Program-made: the position numbers and the translations under genes | The notes under the pieces: model-generated | Databases searched by the model: none | The model's input: only the letters and a program-made list of their open reading frames with translations | What the model was told of the DNA's origin: nothing | Shown here: piece by piece, positions 1 to 11,700 of the stretch | Numbering within the stretch: position 1 is the stretch's first letter | Layout of the letters: each line of letters opens with the position of its first letter | Origin: Marinobacter adhaerens HP15 | Lineage (GTDB): Bacteria; Pseudomonadota; Gammaproteobacteria; Pseudomonadales; Oleiphilaceae | Reading direction: 5' to 3' | DNA length: 64,000 nt | Assembly: GCF_000166295.1 (NCBI RefSeq) | Contig: NC_017506.1 | Span: 310,001-374,000 of the forward strand

Positions 1-980
1 GGTGCAACGGACTGCTGGTCCTTGATCGTATCGGAGGAAAATTCGTTTTCCAGCTCGGACCAGTTTTGCTGCTCCAAGCTGCCACCAACCCGCCAGTTTT
101 CGCCCTTGTATTGAGCGCCAAAGCCGAAGGTTTCCGGCTGGAAGGAATCAATGGTCGATACCGCCAGGCTGAGGCCGGGATCAGGAATGGTCTGGGTAAC
201 AATGATGTTGGAGTCCACCGACGTGGAGGCTGCCGATTTGGTGCGATAGGTGAATGCTGTTTCCCAGCCGTTCAGGAAACAGTCGCTTTCAGGGCAAAAG
301 GTGCTTCCAAGATCGATGTTGGTGCCAAGAATCGTTTTGAGCGAAGGTTCGGCATTGACTGCAAGGCGCTCGCGGCTGGTTTCACCACCCAGAGTCGACA
401 CAGCGTCAAGATTTGCCTGGGCATCCAGTGTGACCCGCACCGACGCCCCGGCCGAGATTCCGCGCCAGAGTGGCGTTGCACCACCAATGTTCAGGAACAA
501 TGGCTCCTTGCCATACTTGAGAAACTGCCCGTTCTCCGAGGTCTGGGAATCGAACGCCAGCATTTCCTTACCGTATTTCTCGACCCCGGCAATGAAACCC
601 AGATAGATCGGGTGCTTGAAACGAGTCAACGATCCCAGATTGGTTTTCATGCCGATCAGCACGTGCTGGCTGGGAGAGTTGGCAAGGATGTCGCCGTTGG
701 CATTCGGATTAGCAGAACGCAGCTCCTGCTCGGAGTGCAGAATGCCCGCAGTCAGTTCCCCCCGCTCGTCTTTCGTGAGGTAGGCAGGGTTGTAATAGGT
801 GGCTGACACCTGGTCATTGAACATGGACAACGACTGGGCAGTAGCAACATCTACGGGCATTACGCCATAAGTGGTGCCGATGTTGCCCATGCTGGCATGA
901 ACGGAAACGGAGAAACCGACAGAGGCGGTGGCGATCGCAAGAGAAAGTGCCCTTGACCGGGAACGGGAGGAAAAAGCCAT
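1..980 (-). CDS. Outer membrane protein transport protein, FadL/OmpP1/TodX type (3' part cut by window edge)
   Basis: Probable outer-membrane channel for hydrophobic compounds such as long-chain fatty acids or hydrocarbons. The minus-strand reading starts at ATG 978-980, preceded by GGAG seven bases upstream. It opens with a basic stretch and a signal peptide that probably ends near VHAS, followed by the FadL-like early segment with VSATYYNPAYLT. Alternating polar/hydrophobic strands follow up to the window edge. About 326 codons are visible, so the last quarter or so of a usual 400-450-residue protein is missing. A CPESDC cysteine pair lies in the middle. The family call rests on the N-terminal YNPA motif and overall strand pattern; the substrate cannot be read from the sequence. 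It is transcribed away from the tRNA-Ile gene. Confidence 0.75.
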   Translation of the reverse strand, partial: MAFSSRSRSRALSLAIATASVGFSVSVHASMGNIGTTYGVMPVDVATAQSLSMFNDQVSATYYNPAYLTKDERGELTAGILHSEQELRSANPNANGDILANSPSQHVLIGMKTNLGSLTRFKHPIYLGFIAGVEKYGKEMLAFDSQTSENGQFLKYGKEPLFLNIGGATPLWRGISAGASVRVTLDAQANLDAVSTLGGETSRERLAVNAEPSLKTILGTNIDLGSTFCPESDCFLNGWETAFTYRTKSAASTSVDSNIIVTQTIPDPGLSLAVSTIDSFQPETFGFGAQYKGENWRVGGSLEQQNWSELENEFSSDTIKDQQSVA

Positions 981-1179
981 TGATACACTCCATTACTTCG
1001 TTGTTTTTATACTCGGGCCGCGAAAGGACGGCTGGTATTTTTGTTCAGGAGCTAGTGTATTCGGCTTGTCTTTGGGGGACGTTGGCTTTTTTGACGAAAA
1101 TGAAGGGCGGCAGAACCATGTATCGACAAGCGATTGTCACGGCTTGACCATTTATTGGACTGAAAACAAACACAGGGAA

Positions 1180-1256
<77 letters not shown>

Positions 1257-1294
1257 GTTCAGCGAATGCTGTTTTGAAAGGTGTTTCCTGAGGG

Positions 1295-1339
1295 GAAACA
1301 AAGCGGGCGCCATTATACCGGTGAGGTGTGGCGCCCGCT
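1295..1339 (-). terminator. Rho-independent terminator of rpoD
   Basis: A perfect 10-bp inverted repeat, AGCGGGCGCC and GGCGCCCGCT, with an 18-nt loop lies 14 bp past the rpoD stop. On the minus strand it is followed by the T-rich run TTTGTTT. It separates the rpsU-dnaG-rpoD operon from tRNA-Ile2. Confidence 0.7.
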
Positions 1340-1352
1340 ACTGTTTGGGAAA

Positions 1353-3206
<1,854 letters not shown>

Positions 3207-3333
3207 CCTGTAAACTCGCTTTTAGAAGGAAAAAAGTTAAACAGCCATTATAGCTGTCGCTTAGTTGCTCTGCCACCAAGGAGCCTAGGCTCAAAGGTTA
3301 GATGGTGATCAGTGCATCAAGTTTCAAGTGCTG

Positions 3334-5061
3334 CTAGTCCCCGGTGCCGCTGCTCAGGGCTCTCAGCTCCTGTCGTTCCTCGCTTGTGAGGTTCGACAGA
3401 TTTCTCAATAGTGTGGCAAGCCGCTGCTGGCGGGATGCCTCTTCATTCGGGCTCAAAAGCTCACGGGCGGCGGCCAGTGTGCTTTCCCGCGCAGGGATAT
3501 GCTCGATCCCGTCAAACAGGTGGTAGAAGCGCTCACGAGCGCCCGTGTCCAGTGCCAGCGTGCGCACCAGGGTTTTCCTGTCCCGGATGTCGTTTGCCAG
3601 AATCCACTCGGCAAAATTCCGGGCCTGATTGAATTGCCGGGAGCTTCGGGCCAGCTCGGTGACCTCGGTGGCCAGGTCCGGTGCTTCCAGCAGGGCAAGA
3701 CACAGAATGCTGTCCTTGCTGAGTTTCACATCGATCCGATCTTCGGAAACCCGATCCCGTCGCTCGCCGTTCCAGCGCCCTTTCTGTCCCTGCTGGCGGC
3801 TCTGCCACTGGTTCCGGCCACCACAAAGGCGGAGCATCTCGTGCCACATGGCATCCCGGAGGGTGCTTCTGGGCATCTTGTTGAGCAGCGGTTCGACCCT
3901 GGCTCGCAATTCGCCCCGATGCTCTGGCAGTTGCAGGTCCAGCCCTTCACTCTGCCGATCAAACAGATAGCGGGACAGAGGCGTTGCCCCCTCAATGCGC
4001 TTCTGGAACGCTTCCGGTCCCTCCTTGCGCACGAGGGTGTCCGGGTCCTCGCCCTGGGGCAGCATCAGGAACTGGAGGTGAAGGCCATCGGCCATCAGTT
4101 CCAGTGCGTTTTCCATGGCCCTGTCCGCAGCCCGGAAGCCCGCCTGGTCGCCGTCAAAGCAGAACACGATGTGTCTGACCTGCTTCAATAGCGCTGTGAG
4201 ACTGTCCTGGTTCGTTGCTGTGCCCAGCGTCGCAACCGCATAGTGAATGCCGTGCTGGGCGAGGGCGATCACATCCATGTAGCCTTCAACCACCAGCAGC
4301 TTGTCCAGCTGCCGGATGGCCTGCTTGGCCTCGAAAAGCCCGTAAATCTCGCGGCTCTTGTGAAACACATCCGACTCCGGAGAGTTGATGTATTTCGCCT
4401 TGTCGTCGCCCAGGGTGCGGCCGCCGAATGCCACGGTTCTGCCCCGGCTATTGCGAATCGGGAACATCACCCGGTTGCGGAACAGGTCCCTGGGTTTGCC
4501 GTACTTGTCGGAAACCGTGCCGGTTTCAATCAGCGGACCCTGCAGGTCCTTGCTGGCAACATCAAACAGCGCCGTGCCGGTAGAGGGCGCATAGCCCACC
4601 TGGTACTGCTCGATGATGGCGTTATCCAGACCCCGTTGTTGCAGGTAGTCCCGGGCGTAGGCACCTTGCTGGCCTTTGAGCGCTGATTGATAGAAGCGAC
4701 TGGCAAAGTCCAGTGCATCGGTCAGCGTTCGCGCCTGCTGGATTTCCTGCTTTGCGGCCCGGTCGTAGGGCACTTCGAGACCAACCCGCTTGGCCAGTTC
4801 CTCTACCGCCTCCGTAAAACCCAGGCCTTCAAACTCCCTGACAAAGCTGATGGCATCGCCATGGGCGCCGCACCCGAAACAATGGTAAAAGCCCTTGTCT
4901 GGCCGGACATTGAACGAGGGTGTTTTCTCGTCGTGGAACGGGCAGCAGGCCTTGTAGTTAGCGCCGGCCTTCTTGAGCGTAATGCGTGAACCGATCAGTT
5001 CCGCCAGGTCGATACGATCCAGCAGGTTTTCAACAAACTGTTGAGGGATCAGTCCGCTCAT
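3334..5061 (-). CDS. dnaG: DNA primase DnaG
   Basis: Synthesises RNA primers at the replication fork and works with the DnaB helicase. The N-terminal CHC2 zinc finger is present (CCPFHDEKTPSF then YHCFGCGAHGD, residues about 40-65). The TOPRIM catalytic core follows, with LLVVEGYMDVIAL near residue 265 and FCFDGDQAGFRAADRA near 310. The C-terminal 150 residues form the weakly conserved helicase-binding domain. At 575 residues it is close to the 581 of E. coli. The start ATG at 5059-5061 gives the standard MSGLIPQQFVENLLDRIDL opening. It sits between rpsU and rpoD, and the hairpin just upstream probably lowers its transcription relative to rpsU. Confidence 0.98.
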   Translation of the reverse strand: MSGLIPQQFVENLLDRIDLAELIGSRITLKKAGANYKACCPFHDEKTPSFNVRPDKGFYHCFGCGAHGDAISFVREFEGLGFTEAVEELAKRVGLEVPYDRAAKQEIQQARTLTDALDFASRFYQSALKGQQGAYARDYLQQRGLDNAIIEQYQVGYAPSTGTALFDVASKDLQGPLIETGTVSDKYGKPRDLFRNRVMFPIRNSRGRTVAFGGRTLGDDKAKYINSPESDVFHKSREIYGLFEAKQAIRQLDKLLVVEGYMDVIALAQHGIHYAVATLGTATNQDSLTALLKQVRHIVFCFDGDQAGFRAADRAMENALELMADGLHLQFLMLPQGEDPDTLVRKEGPEAFQKRIEGATPLSRYLFDRQSEGLDLQLPEHRGELRARVEPLLNKMPRSTLRDAMWHEMLRLCGGRNQWQSRQQGQKGRWNGERRDRVSEDRIDVKLSKDSILCLALLEAPDLATEVTELARSSRQFNQARNFAEWILANDIRDRKTLVRTLALDTGARERFYHLFDGIEHIPARESTLAAARELLSPNEEASRQQRLATLLRNLSNLTSEERQELRALSSGTGD

Positions 5062-5103
5062 GGGGGCTCCACATCAGGCCTTCATCGGAGTTGGCCAATA
5101 GCC

Positions 5104-5140
5104 AAAAATGCCGCCGAAGCCAGGCCTCGGCGGCATTTTT
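5104..5140 (-). terminator. rpsU-dnaG intergenic terminator/attenuator
   Basis: A perfect 14-bp inverted repeat, AAAAATGCCGCCGA and TCGGCGGCATTTTT, separated by 9 nt lies between rpsU and dnaG. It has an A-run before and a T-run after, so it would work on either strand. A partial terminator at this spot is known in the E. coli macromolecular-synthesis operon, where it makes S21 more abundant than primase. Confidence 0.8.
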
Positions 5141-5210
5141 GAGTCGCTCTGTGCAGCCTGCGGCTGTACAGGCAATCAGTGCTTTGCAGTCAAGCGGCGT
5201 CAGATAAAAC

Positions 5211-5426
5211 TTAGTACAGACGCTCGAACTTGCGCTGTTCCCGCTGAAGCTTCTTGAGATGACGCTTAACGGCAGCGGCTGCTTTGCGCTTACGAACAGC
5301 GGTCGGCTTCTCGTAGTGCTCACGACGACGTACTTCGGAAAGTACACCCGCTTTTTCGCAGGAACGCTTGAAGCGACGCAGTGCTACGTCAAACGGTTCA
5401 TTCTCTTTCACTTTAACAGCTGGCAT
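5211..5426 (-). CDS. rpsU: 30S ribosomal protein S21 (bS21)
   Basis: A 71-residue, very basic small-subunit protein that sits near the mRNA exit platform and assists initiation. The sequence is almost canonical, with [22 protein letters not shown] at the start and a long Arg/Lys C-terminal helix ending KFERLY. It is the first gene of the rpsU-dnaG-rpoD operon. A good sigma-70 promoter lies about 120-150 bp upstream. Confidence 0.98.
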   Translation of the reverse strand: MPAVKVKENEPFDVALRRFKRSCEKAGVLSEVRRREHYEKPTAVRKRKAAAAVKRHLKKLQREQRKFERLY

Positions 5427-5545
5427 TCGAAAATCACCTACCTGATAGATTCGGTTTCAATTTTGTCCGTCTGGCGAGGCCAGACCGGTTCTCGATCCCT
5501 GGTCAGATTGGCTAAAACTCGACCAGTGCATATTTTAGGGCGGCA

Positions 5546-5575
5546 ATGATAGCGCCTGCGTTATGGCAAGGTCAA
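5546..5575 (-). promoter_or_regulatory. rpsU: Sigma-70 promoter of rpsU-dnaG-rpoD
   Basis: On the minus strand, -35 TTGACC (5570-5575) and -10 TATCAT (5546-5551) are spaced by 18 bp. They read into rpsU and would leave a leader of about 110 nt. The rest of the 223-bp rpsU-tsaD gap shows a TAAAAT box at 5617-5622 that could serve tsaD, but with no good -35. Confidence 0.6.
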
Positions 5576-5664
5576 TGTTTGTTCGATGAATCTGCCAGTG
5601 GGTTTCGGGTTTCTGCTAAAATGCGCGTCGTTTTCATTTCCGCCAACCAATGTGGCCCGAAATT

Positions 5665-6720
5665 ATGCTGATTCTAGGTATCGAAACCTCCTGCGATGAG
5701 ACCGGCGTAGCGCTGTATGACACCGAAGCGGGCCTGCTGGGGCACGCCCTGTTCAGCCAGATCGACATGCACGCCGATTACGGTGGCGTTGTGCCCGAGC
5801 TGGCGTCCCGGGACCACGTTCGCAAGCTCCTGCCTCTGTGCGATCAGGTGCTTTCAGATGCCGGTAAAGCTCGGGCCGATATAGAGGGAATTGCCTACAC
5901 TGCGGGCCCCGGATTGGTGGGCGCCCTGATGGTGGGTGGTTCCGTGGCCCATGCGCTGGGCTTCGCGCTGGGCATTCCTGTGCTGGGCGTGCACCACATG
6001 GAAGGCCACCTGCTGGCGCCCATGCTGGAAGACAATCCTCCCGCGTTTCCGTTCGTCGCATTGCTTGTGTCGGGTGGTCATACCCAACTGGTAAGGGTTG
6101 ATGGCATTGGCGAGTACGAGATGCTGGGTGAATCGGTGGACGATGCCGCCGGTGAGGCTTTTGACAAGACCGCGAAGATGCTCGGTCTGGACTATCCGGG
6201 TGGCCCCCGGGTGGCGGCCTTGGCAGAAAACGGTAACGAGGGTCGTTATCGGTTCCCTAGGCCAATGACCGACCGGCCCGGGCTGGATTTCAGTTTCAGC
6301 GGTCTGAAAACCTTCACTCTCAATACCGTCAATGCTGCCCGCAAGGCAGGCGGACTGGATGACCAGGCCCGCGCCGATATCGCACTGGCCTTCGAAGCCG
6401 CCGTGGTCGATACACTTACCATCAAGTGCCGTCGGGCTCTGGAACAGACAGGCTGCAAGCGGCTGGTCATAGCCGGAGGGGTGAGTGCCAATAAACGGTT
6501 ACGGGCGGGCCTGGAAAAAATGGCCGACAAACTCAAAGCCCACGTTTTCTACGCCCGGCCGGAATTCTGTACGGATAACGGTGCAATGATCGCCTACGCC
6601 GGTGCCCAGCGCATGAAGGCCGGCCAGCAGGACGGCGAGCGGATTGTGGCAGTGCCCCGGTGGCCAATGAACACGCTGCCGCCCATTAACGAACCTCGTT
6701 CAACCGGTCTGGTGGACTGA
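5665..6720 (+). CDS. tsaD: tRNA N6-adenosine threonylcarbamoyltransferase TsaD
   Basis: Transfers threonylcarbamoyl to A37 of ANN-decoding tRNAs, with TsaB and TsaE. The ASKHA fold motifs are visible: [11 protein letters not shown] at the start, the metal-binding [10 protein letters not shown] near residue 110, [10 protein letters not shown] near 135, and [13 protein letters not shown] near 270. The start at 5665 is chosen because the family begins directly with [13 protein letters not shown]. An upstream in-frame ATG at 5650 would add MWPEI, and neither start has a strong ribosome-binding site. Length is 351 residues, against 337 in E. coli. It is divergent from rpsU, the usual arrangement in gammaproteobacteria. 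Confidence 0.97.
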   Translation: MLILGIETSCDETGVALYDTEAGLLGHALFSQIDMHADYGGVVPELASRDHVRKLLPLCDQVLSDAGKARADIEGIAYTAGPGLVGALMVGGSVAHALGFALGIPVLGVHHMEGHLLAPMLEDNPPAFPFVALLVSGGHTQLVRVDGIGEYEMLGESVDDAAGEAFDKTAKMLGLDYPGGPRVAALAENGNEGRYRFPRPMTDRPGLDFSFSGLKTFTLNTVNAARKAGGLDDQARADIALAFEAAVVDTLTIKCRRALEQTGCKRLVIAGGVSANKRLRAGLEKMADKLKAHVFYARPEFCTDNGAMIAYAGAQRMKAGQQDGERIVAVPRWPMNTLPPINEPRSTGLVD

Positions 6721-6723
6721 TCG

Positions 6724-7314
6724 TTAAAGTCCGGCTTCCCGTCCCTGGGCGAGCCGGATGAGGTTGTTGCGGTGGCGAACCACGATCAGAAGTGCGAGCA
6801 GGCCGAACAGTGGCAGGGTTTCCGGTTCAAGGAAGGCGCTGATCAGCGGGCCGCAGACAATGGCTATCAGTGAGGCGAGGGCGGATATTCGCCAGCGCCA
6901 GATCACCAGCATCCAGATAGCGGCCATCATCAGCGTTGTGACCGGCGCCAGCGCAAGACCGGCCCCGAGCGCTGTCGCGACCCCTTTTCCACCCTTGAAT
7001 CGATAGAAGATCGGGATCATGTGGCCGGTGACGGCGAACAGGGCAACGACAGCCTGAACCATTACGGAAAGACCGGCGGCATGGGCCAGCCAAACGGGTA
7101 ACCAGCCTTTCGCGGCATCCAGCGCAAGCGTGAGTAGCGCTGGCGGCCACCCGCCGGTTCGGTAGACATTCGTGGCGCCGGGATTGCCCGAACCCTGCGC
7201 CCGTGGGTCCGGTAGTTTCCAGAGTTGGCAGACCGGCAGGGCAAACAGCACGGAGCCTGCCAGGTAAGCGGCGGCGCAGAGTAAAACCGTTAAAACCGGA
7301 TCACTGGGAAACAT
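6724..7314 (-). CDS. plsY: Glycerol-3-phosphate acyltransferase PlsY
   Basis: Inner-membrane enzyme that acylates glycerol-3-phosphate from acyl-phosphate, the first step of phospholipid synthesis alongside PlsX. The diagnostic GSGNPGATN loop and the FKGGKGVAT loop are both present, separated by hydrophobic segments; five to six membrane spans are likely. The start MFPSDPVLTVLL at 7312-7314 gives 196 residues, the family length. A longer in-frame reading to 7422 would add a polar 36-residue extension and is unlikely. It converges with tsaD, with three bases between the stops, and is divergent from folB. Confidence 0.95.
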   Translation of the reverse strand: MFPSDPVLTVLLCAAAYLAGSVLFALPVCQLWKLPDPRAQGSGNPGATNVYRTGGWPPALLTLALDAAKGWLPVWLAHAAGLSVMVQAVVALFAVTGHMIPIFYRFKGGKGVATALGAGLALAPVTTLMMAAIWMLVIWRWRISALASLIAIVCGPLISAFLEPETLPLFGLLALLIVVRHRNNLIRLAQGREAGL

Positions 7315-7454
7315 GCTGTGGGCTCGGAAGCAAAGACGTATACAACCAATATGTGCGAAAATGCCCGCCCTGAAAACGCGGGCCATGCTCTTCACAGTAT
7401 CCCCTGGTTGTGCGTTATTCAATCACCAAAGAGTGGAAGAACTCCGGAGTACCC

Positions 7455-7811
7455 TTGGCAGACACTGTATTGATCGAAGGCCTCGTTGTGGAAACTGTGG
7501 TCGGCGTTTATGACTGGGAGCGGGAAGTCACCCAGGACCTGGTGATCGATCTGGAAATGGCCTGGGATAACCGGGTGCCGGGTCGAACAGACGATGTCGC
7601 CGATGCCCTGGATTATGCGGCCGTCAGTGCTCGGGTGGAGACCTGTCTGCAGGCACTCAGGCCGCAACTGCTTGAGCACGGCGCTGAGGTGCTCGCCAAA
7701 GCCTTGCAGGATGAATTTGGCATCACGTGGCTTCGGTTGGCGATACGCAAGCCGGGGGCCGTACCTACGGCACAGGCGGTGGGTGTGCAAATCGAGAGGG
7801 GAGTCCGGTGA
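7455..7811 (+). CDS. folB: Dihydroneopterin aldolase FolB
   Basis: Converts 7,8-dihydroneopterin to 6-hydroxymethyl-7,8-dihydropterin in folate synthesis. The family start LIEGLVVETVVGVYDWERE and the C-terminal RKPGAVPTA (with the conserved KP) are visible. A TTG start at 7455 is preferred: it has CGGAG five bases upstream and gives 118 residues, as in E. coli. A GTG at 7410 would add 15 residues. The stop overlaps the folK start, so the two consecutive folate steps are probably translationally coupled. Confidence 0.93.
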   Translation: MADTVLIEGLVVETVVGVYDWEREVTQDLVIDLEMAWDNRVPGRTDDVADALDYAAVSARVETCLQALRPQLLEHGAEVLAKALQDEFGITWLRLAIRKPGAVPTAQAVGVQIERGVR

Positions 7812-8335
7812 TGGCAGCGGCCGTTCGGGTTTACATCAGTATTGGCAGCAATGTCGACAGGGAACGCTACGTCAGGGCAGCGCTCGATGCGCTCTCGGCA
7901 TGGTTTGGCGAGCTGATCATCTCCCCGGTCTACGATAGCGAAGCGGTCGGGTTTGATGGCTCGCCCTTCCTGAACCTCGTAGTGGGCGTGGATACGTCCC
8001 TGTCGGTTGCCGAGCTTTCGAAGCGTTTCAAACAGTTGGAGGCGGACAACGGCCGGCGTCGGGATGTGCCTAAATTCAGTGCGCGAACGCTGGACCTCGA
8101 TATTCTCACCTATGGCAGTGCCGTCGGGCGCATCGATGGCGTTGAACTGCCAAGGGGTGAAATCCTGAAAAACGCTTTCGTGCTTCGGCCACTGGCCGAC
8201 ATAGCGCCTGAAGCAGAGCACCCGGTGTGCGGTAAAACCTATGGCCAGCTATGGCGGGAGTACGACACCGGCCAGAAGCTCTGGCCGGTGGGCTTCAGCT
8301 GGCAGGGTCGGCAGATTTCACACGCTGCCGGTTGA
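7811..8335 (+). CDS. folK: 2-amino-4-hydroxy-6-hydroxymethyldihydropteridine diphosphokinase (FolK, first copy)
   Basis: Pyrophosphorylates the FolB product with ATP before dihydropteroate synthesis. It has YISIGSNVDRERYV at the start and the catalytic-loop signature [13 protein letters not shown] near residue 95. The start ATG at 7811 overlaps the folB stop in TGATG, giving 174 residues. The usual RxxRWGPRxLDLDI motif is partly altered here (RRRDVPKFSARTLDLDI), unlike the second copy at 11701-12198. This could mean divergent substrate handling. The last 18 bp overlap the converging pgi gene. Confidence 0.9.
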   Translation: MAAAVRVYISIGSNVDRERYVRAALDALSAWFGELIISPVYDSEAVGFDGSPFLNLVVGVDTSLSVAELSKRFKQLEADNGRRRDVPKFSARTLDLDILTYGSAVGRIDGVELPRGEILKNAFVLRPLADIAPEAEHPVCGKTYGQLWREYDTGQKLWPVGFSWQGRQISHAAG

Positions 8336-9979
8336 GCGGAACAGCTCGATGAGGTGATCGGTCGAGCTGTCGCTGGCCTGGGTGCCATCTTCCTCGCCCA
8401 ATAGCCGCGGCAGGATGCCTTTACCCAGTTGCTTGCCGAGTTCCACACCCCATTGGTCAAACGAATCCACGTCCCAGATAACCCCCTGCACAAAGGTGCG
8501 GTGCTCGTAGAGCGCGATCAACGCGCCCACAGTCTCGGGTGTCACCTTCTCCATGGTCAGCGTGTTACTTGGCTTGTTGCCAGGGATTACCTTGTGTGGC
8601 GCAAGCTGTTCAATCTCGCTTTCATCCCGTCCTTCGGCTTTCAGCTCGGCCCTGGCTTCTTCCAGTGATTTTCCGGCCATCATGGCCCTGGACTGGCTGA
8701 GGCAGTTGGCAAACAGGTCGGCGTGATGGGTGGCCACCGGATTGTGGGTTTTCAGAGGTATGATGAAGTCCGCCGGAATCAGGCGGGTGCCCTGGTGGAT
8801 CAGCTGGTGATAGGCGTGCTGGCCATTGGCACCGACGCCGCCCCAGATGACCGGGCCGGACTGCCAGGCGAGTGGGGCGCCCGCTTGCGTAACGCTCTTG
8901 CCGTTGCTTTCCATATCCAGCTGCTGGAGGTGGTCTGGCAGGCTGCGCAGGTAATGATCGTAGGGCAGTATCGCGTGGGTCTCGGCACCCCAGAAATTGG
9001 TGTACCAGATGCCCAGCATGGCCATAACCACCGGCAGATTCTTTGCCAGCGGCGCTTCACGAAAGTGCTGGTCCATGGCATGGGCGCCGGCCAGCAGGGC
9101 CCGGAAGTTGGTCATGCCAACGCTAAAGGCAATGGGCAGGCCGATGGCTGACCACAGTGAATAACGGCCGCCGACCCAGTCCCACATCGGGAAGACGTTC
9201 TCCGGATCGATACCGAAGTCCTGCGCCGCCGGCACATTGGCCGTCACGGCCATGAAATGCTGCGAGACCGCCTGTTCATCCCCGCAATGATCCAGAAACC
9301 ACTGTTTCGCGACTTTGCTGTTCTCGAGGGTTTCCTGCGTGCGGAATGACTTGGACTGGATCAGGAACAGAGTGGTTTCGGGATTGACCTGGCGCAGAGC
9401 CTCGCAAATCTCGGTGCCGTCAATGTTGGCCACGTAATGGCAGCGAATGCCGGCCTGGGCGTAAGGTTGAAGGGCTTCGCCAACCAGCTTCGGGCCCAGG
9501 TAGGAGCCGCCGATACCGATGCTTACCACATCGGTGAAAGGCTTGCCGGTGTACCCGGTGCGGTGTTGGCCCAACACATCCTCCACCAGGGTTTCCATGC
9601 GTTGCAGGGTGCGCTGCACCTCGGCGACCACGTCTTCGCCGTCAACGGTGATGGCGTCGGTTCCCGGGTTGCGCAATGCCGTGTGCAGGGCAGGGCGATC
9701 TTCGGTAACGTTGACTCTCTTTCCGCTGAGCAAGGCCTCCCGCTGTGCTTCCAGGTTGCAGCTGCTGGCCAGCGCCAGAAGCGTGTCGAGCACGTCGTCA
9801 GTGATCCGATTCTTGGAAAAATCCAGTGACAGCCCTGCGCCTTCAATGAAATAACGCTTTGCCCGCCCGGGATCCTGGTTGAACAGGTCCTTCATGAGAA
9901 CGCCGTCCAGGCGTTGCCGTTGCTCCTTCAGTGTCTGCCATTCGGGTTTCGAGGTCAGTACTTCAGGATGTGCGGGCAT
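8318..9979 (-). CDS. pgi: Glucose-6-phosphate isomerase Pgi
   Basis: Interconverts glucose-6-phosphate and fructose-6-phosphate in the cytoplasm. Length is 553 residues, against 549 in E. coli. Visible signatures include SIGIGGSYLGPKLVGEAL, the phosphate-binding SKSFRTQETLENSK, and HQLIHQGTRLIPADF with the catalytic region. It is the final minus-strand gene in the order pcnB-folK-panB-panC-pgi and its 3' end overlaps folK by 18 bp on the opposite strand. Confidence 0.97.
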   Translation of the reverse strand: MPAHPEVLTSKPEWQTLKEQRQRLDGVLMKDLFNQDPGRAKRYFIEGAGLSLDFSKNRITDDVLDTLLALASSCNLEAQREALLSGKRVNVTEDRPALHTALRNPGTDAITVDGEDVVAEVQRTLQRMETLVEDVLGQHRTGYTGKPFTDVVSIGIGGSYLGPKLVGEALQPYAQAGIRCHYVANIDGTEICEALRQVNPETTLFLIQSKSFRTQETLENSKVAKQWFLDHCGDEQAVSQHFMAVTANVPAAQDFGIDPENVFPMWDWVGGRYSLWSAIGLPIAFSVGMTNFRALLAGAHAMDQHFREAPLAKNLPVVMAMLGIWYTNFWGAETHAILPYDHYLRSLPDHLQQLDMESNGKSVTQAGAPLAWQSGPVIWGGVGANGQHAYHQLIHQGTRLIPADFIIPLKTHNPVATHHADLFANCLSQSRAMMAGKSLEEARAELKAEGRDESEIEQLAPHKVIPGNKPSNTLTMEKVTPETVGALIALYEHRTFVQGVIWDVDSFDQWGVELGKQLGKGILPRLLGEEDGTQASDSSTDHLIELFRSTGSV

Positions 9980-10001
9980 CAGAGGTTCCTTTTCTGTTGG
10001 C

Positions 10002-10850
10002 TTATCGGGTCAGGGACAGGTTATCGATCAAGCGGGTGGTGCCCAGGAAAGCTGCCGTCAGGATGGTAATCTCCCGATCCTCAGCCGTGGCCGGTTTGAG
10101 TGTCTGACTGTTGACGATATTGAAGTAGTCCGGCCTGAGCCCTGCGTCCCCGAGACTCTGCTCAGCTTCGCTTTCCAGGGCCTGGAAGTCTGTACGACCA
10201 TCGGTGATCTTGTCGGCAGTGGCCTGCAGCGTCTGGTAGACCGCTGGCGCAATCTGCCGTTCCTCGGGCGTCAGGTAACCATTGCGCGAGCTTTTCGCCA
10301 GGCCGTCGTCCTCTCTCACCGTGGGGCCGCCCACCACATCCACAGGGATCATCAGATCCCGGACCATTTTCCGGATCACGGCCAGTTGCTGAAAATCCTT
10401 CTCGCCGAATACAGCGAAGTCCGGCTGCACCATATTGAACAGCATGGTGACCACCGTGGCTACGCCCTCAAAGTGACCCGGGCGACTGGCGCCACAGTGG
10501 CCGTCGCTGACATCCGGCACGACCACCTGGGTCTGACTTGCCAGCCCTTCCGGATAGATTTCCTCGGCGGAGGGCGCGAATACCAGTGTGTTACCGGCCG
10601 AGGCGAGCTTGTCCTGGTCTTCAGCCAGGGTTCTCGGGTAGGTCTCGAGATCTTCGCCGGCTCCGAACTGCATCGGGTTCACGAAGATGCTGGTAACCAC
10701 CACATCCGCCATCTCCGCTGCTTTGCGCACGAGTGAGATATGGCCCTCGTGCAGGTTGCCCATGGTGGGTACCAGGCCGATGGTTTTGCCCTGCTGCCGG
10801 TAGCCGCGGAGGATGGTTCTCAATTCTTTCAAAGAATGTACGGTTCTCAT
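10002..10850 (-). CDS. panC: Pantothenate synthetase PanC
   Basis: Condenses pantoate with beta-alanine using ATP, the last step of pantothenate synthesis. The class I nucleotidyl-transferase motif appears as [20 protein letters not shown] near residue 30. The pantoate-binding [14 protein letters not shown] and the KMSKS-like region around ESSRNGYL (here KSSRNGYL) are present. It is 282 residues, the normal length. Its start overlaps the panB stop by 4 bp, so panB-panC are coupled. Confidence 0.96.
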   Translation of the reverse strand: MRTVHSLKELRTILRGYRQQGKTIGLVPTMGNLHEGHISLVRKAAEMADVVVTSIFVNPMQFGAGEDLETYPRTLAEDQDKLASAGNTLVFAPSAEEIYPEGLASQTQVVVPDVSDGHCGASRPGHFEGVATVVTMLFNMVQPDFAVFGEKDFQQLAVIRKMVRDLMIPVDVVGGPTVREDDGLAKSSRNGYLTPEERQIAPAVYQTLQATADKITDGRTDFQALESEAEQSLGDAGLRPDYFNIVNSQTLKPATAEDREITILTAAFLGTTRLIDNLSLTR

Positions 10851-11641
10851 GCCTTGAACGTATGCTCCTCAGCGGGGAATGAGCGCTCGCCTACGGCTTT
10901 CACGTAGGCCTGGAGGGCTTCCTGTACCGAATCTGTTTCTGCCAGGAAGTTCTTGACGAATCGTGGCTTACGGCCAGTGGTAATGCCCAGCATATCGTGC
11001 AATACCAGAATCTGTCCGTCGGTGTCTGGCCCGGCACCTATCCCGATGACCGGTGCTTTGACGGCCTGGGAGATGCGTGCCGCCAGCGGCGCGGGAACGC
11101 ACTCCAGCAGGATGGCATCGGCGCCGGCGGCTTCCAGCTCGCAGGCGTGCTCAATCATCATCTCCGCCGCTTTCTCGTCACGGCCCTGGACCTTGTAGCC
11201 GCCAAATTTATTGACGAACTGCGGCGTGAGGCCCAGATGTGCGCATACGGGCACGGCGCGCTCAGTCAGAGCGGTAATGGTTTCTTTCATCCAGTCCGTG
11301 CCCTCGAGTTTTACCATGTGCGCGCCCGCGCGCATCAGTTCCGCTGCGTTCTCCAGGGCAGACTCGACCGTGCCGTAGCTCATGAAGGGCATATCGGCCA
11401 TGATCAGGGACCCACGGTTTCCTTTGGCCACGCAGCTGACGTGATACACCATCTGGTCCATGGTCACCGGCAGGGTGCTGTCATGCCCCTGAAGCACCAT
11501 CCCGAGGGAGTCGCCGATAAGGATTACGTGAACGCCCGCTTCACTGACCACCTGGGAAAAGGTGGCGTCATAGGAGGTAAGGGCAGCGAAGGCTTCGCCC
11601 TTCTGCTTGAACTCACGCAGGGTATTGATGGTAACAGCCAT
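10847..11641 (-). CDS. panB: 3-methyl-2-oxobutanoate hydroxymethyltransferase PanB
   Basis: Makes ketopantoate from alpha-ketoisovalerate and methylenetetrahydrofolate, the first committed pantothenate step. Family signatures are [36 protein letters not shown] (metal-binding Asp), and the C-terminal [19 protein letters not shown]. The ATG at 11639-11641 ([15 protein letters not shown]) gives 264 residues like E. coli. A longer in-frame reading up to 11749 carries a low-complexity leader and is rejected. Its folate-derived cofactor gives a metabolic link to the neighbouring folK. Confidence 0.96.
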   Translation of the reverse strand: MAVTINTLREFKQKGEAFAALTSYDATFSQVVSEAGVHVILIGDSLGMVLQGHDSTLPVTMDQMVYHVSCVAKGNRGSLIMADMPFMSYGTVESALENAAELMRAGAHMVKLEGTDWMKETITALTERAVPVCAHLGLTPQFVNKFGGYKVQGRDEKAAEMMIEHACELEAAGADAILLECVPAPLAARISQAVKAPVIGIGAGPDTDGQILVLHDMLGITTGRKPRFVKNFLAETDSVQEALQAYVKAVGERSFPAEEHTFKA

Positions 11642-11700
11642 AGAATCCTTGCCTTTTGGGTGGATGGGCCTGGGCGTGCCGGGGTATCGGCATTGAAGTG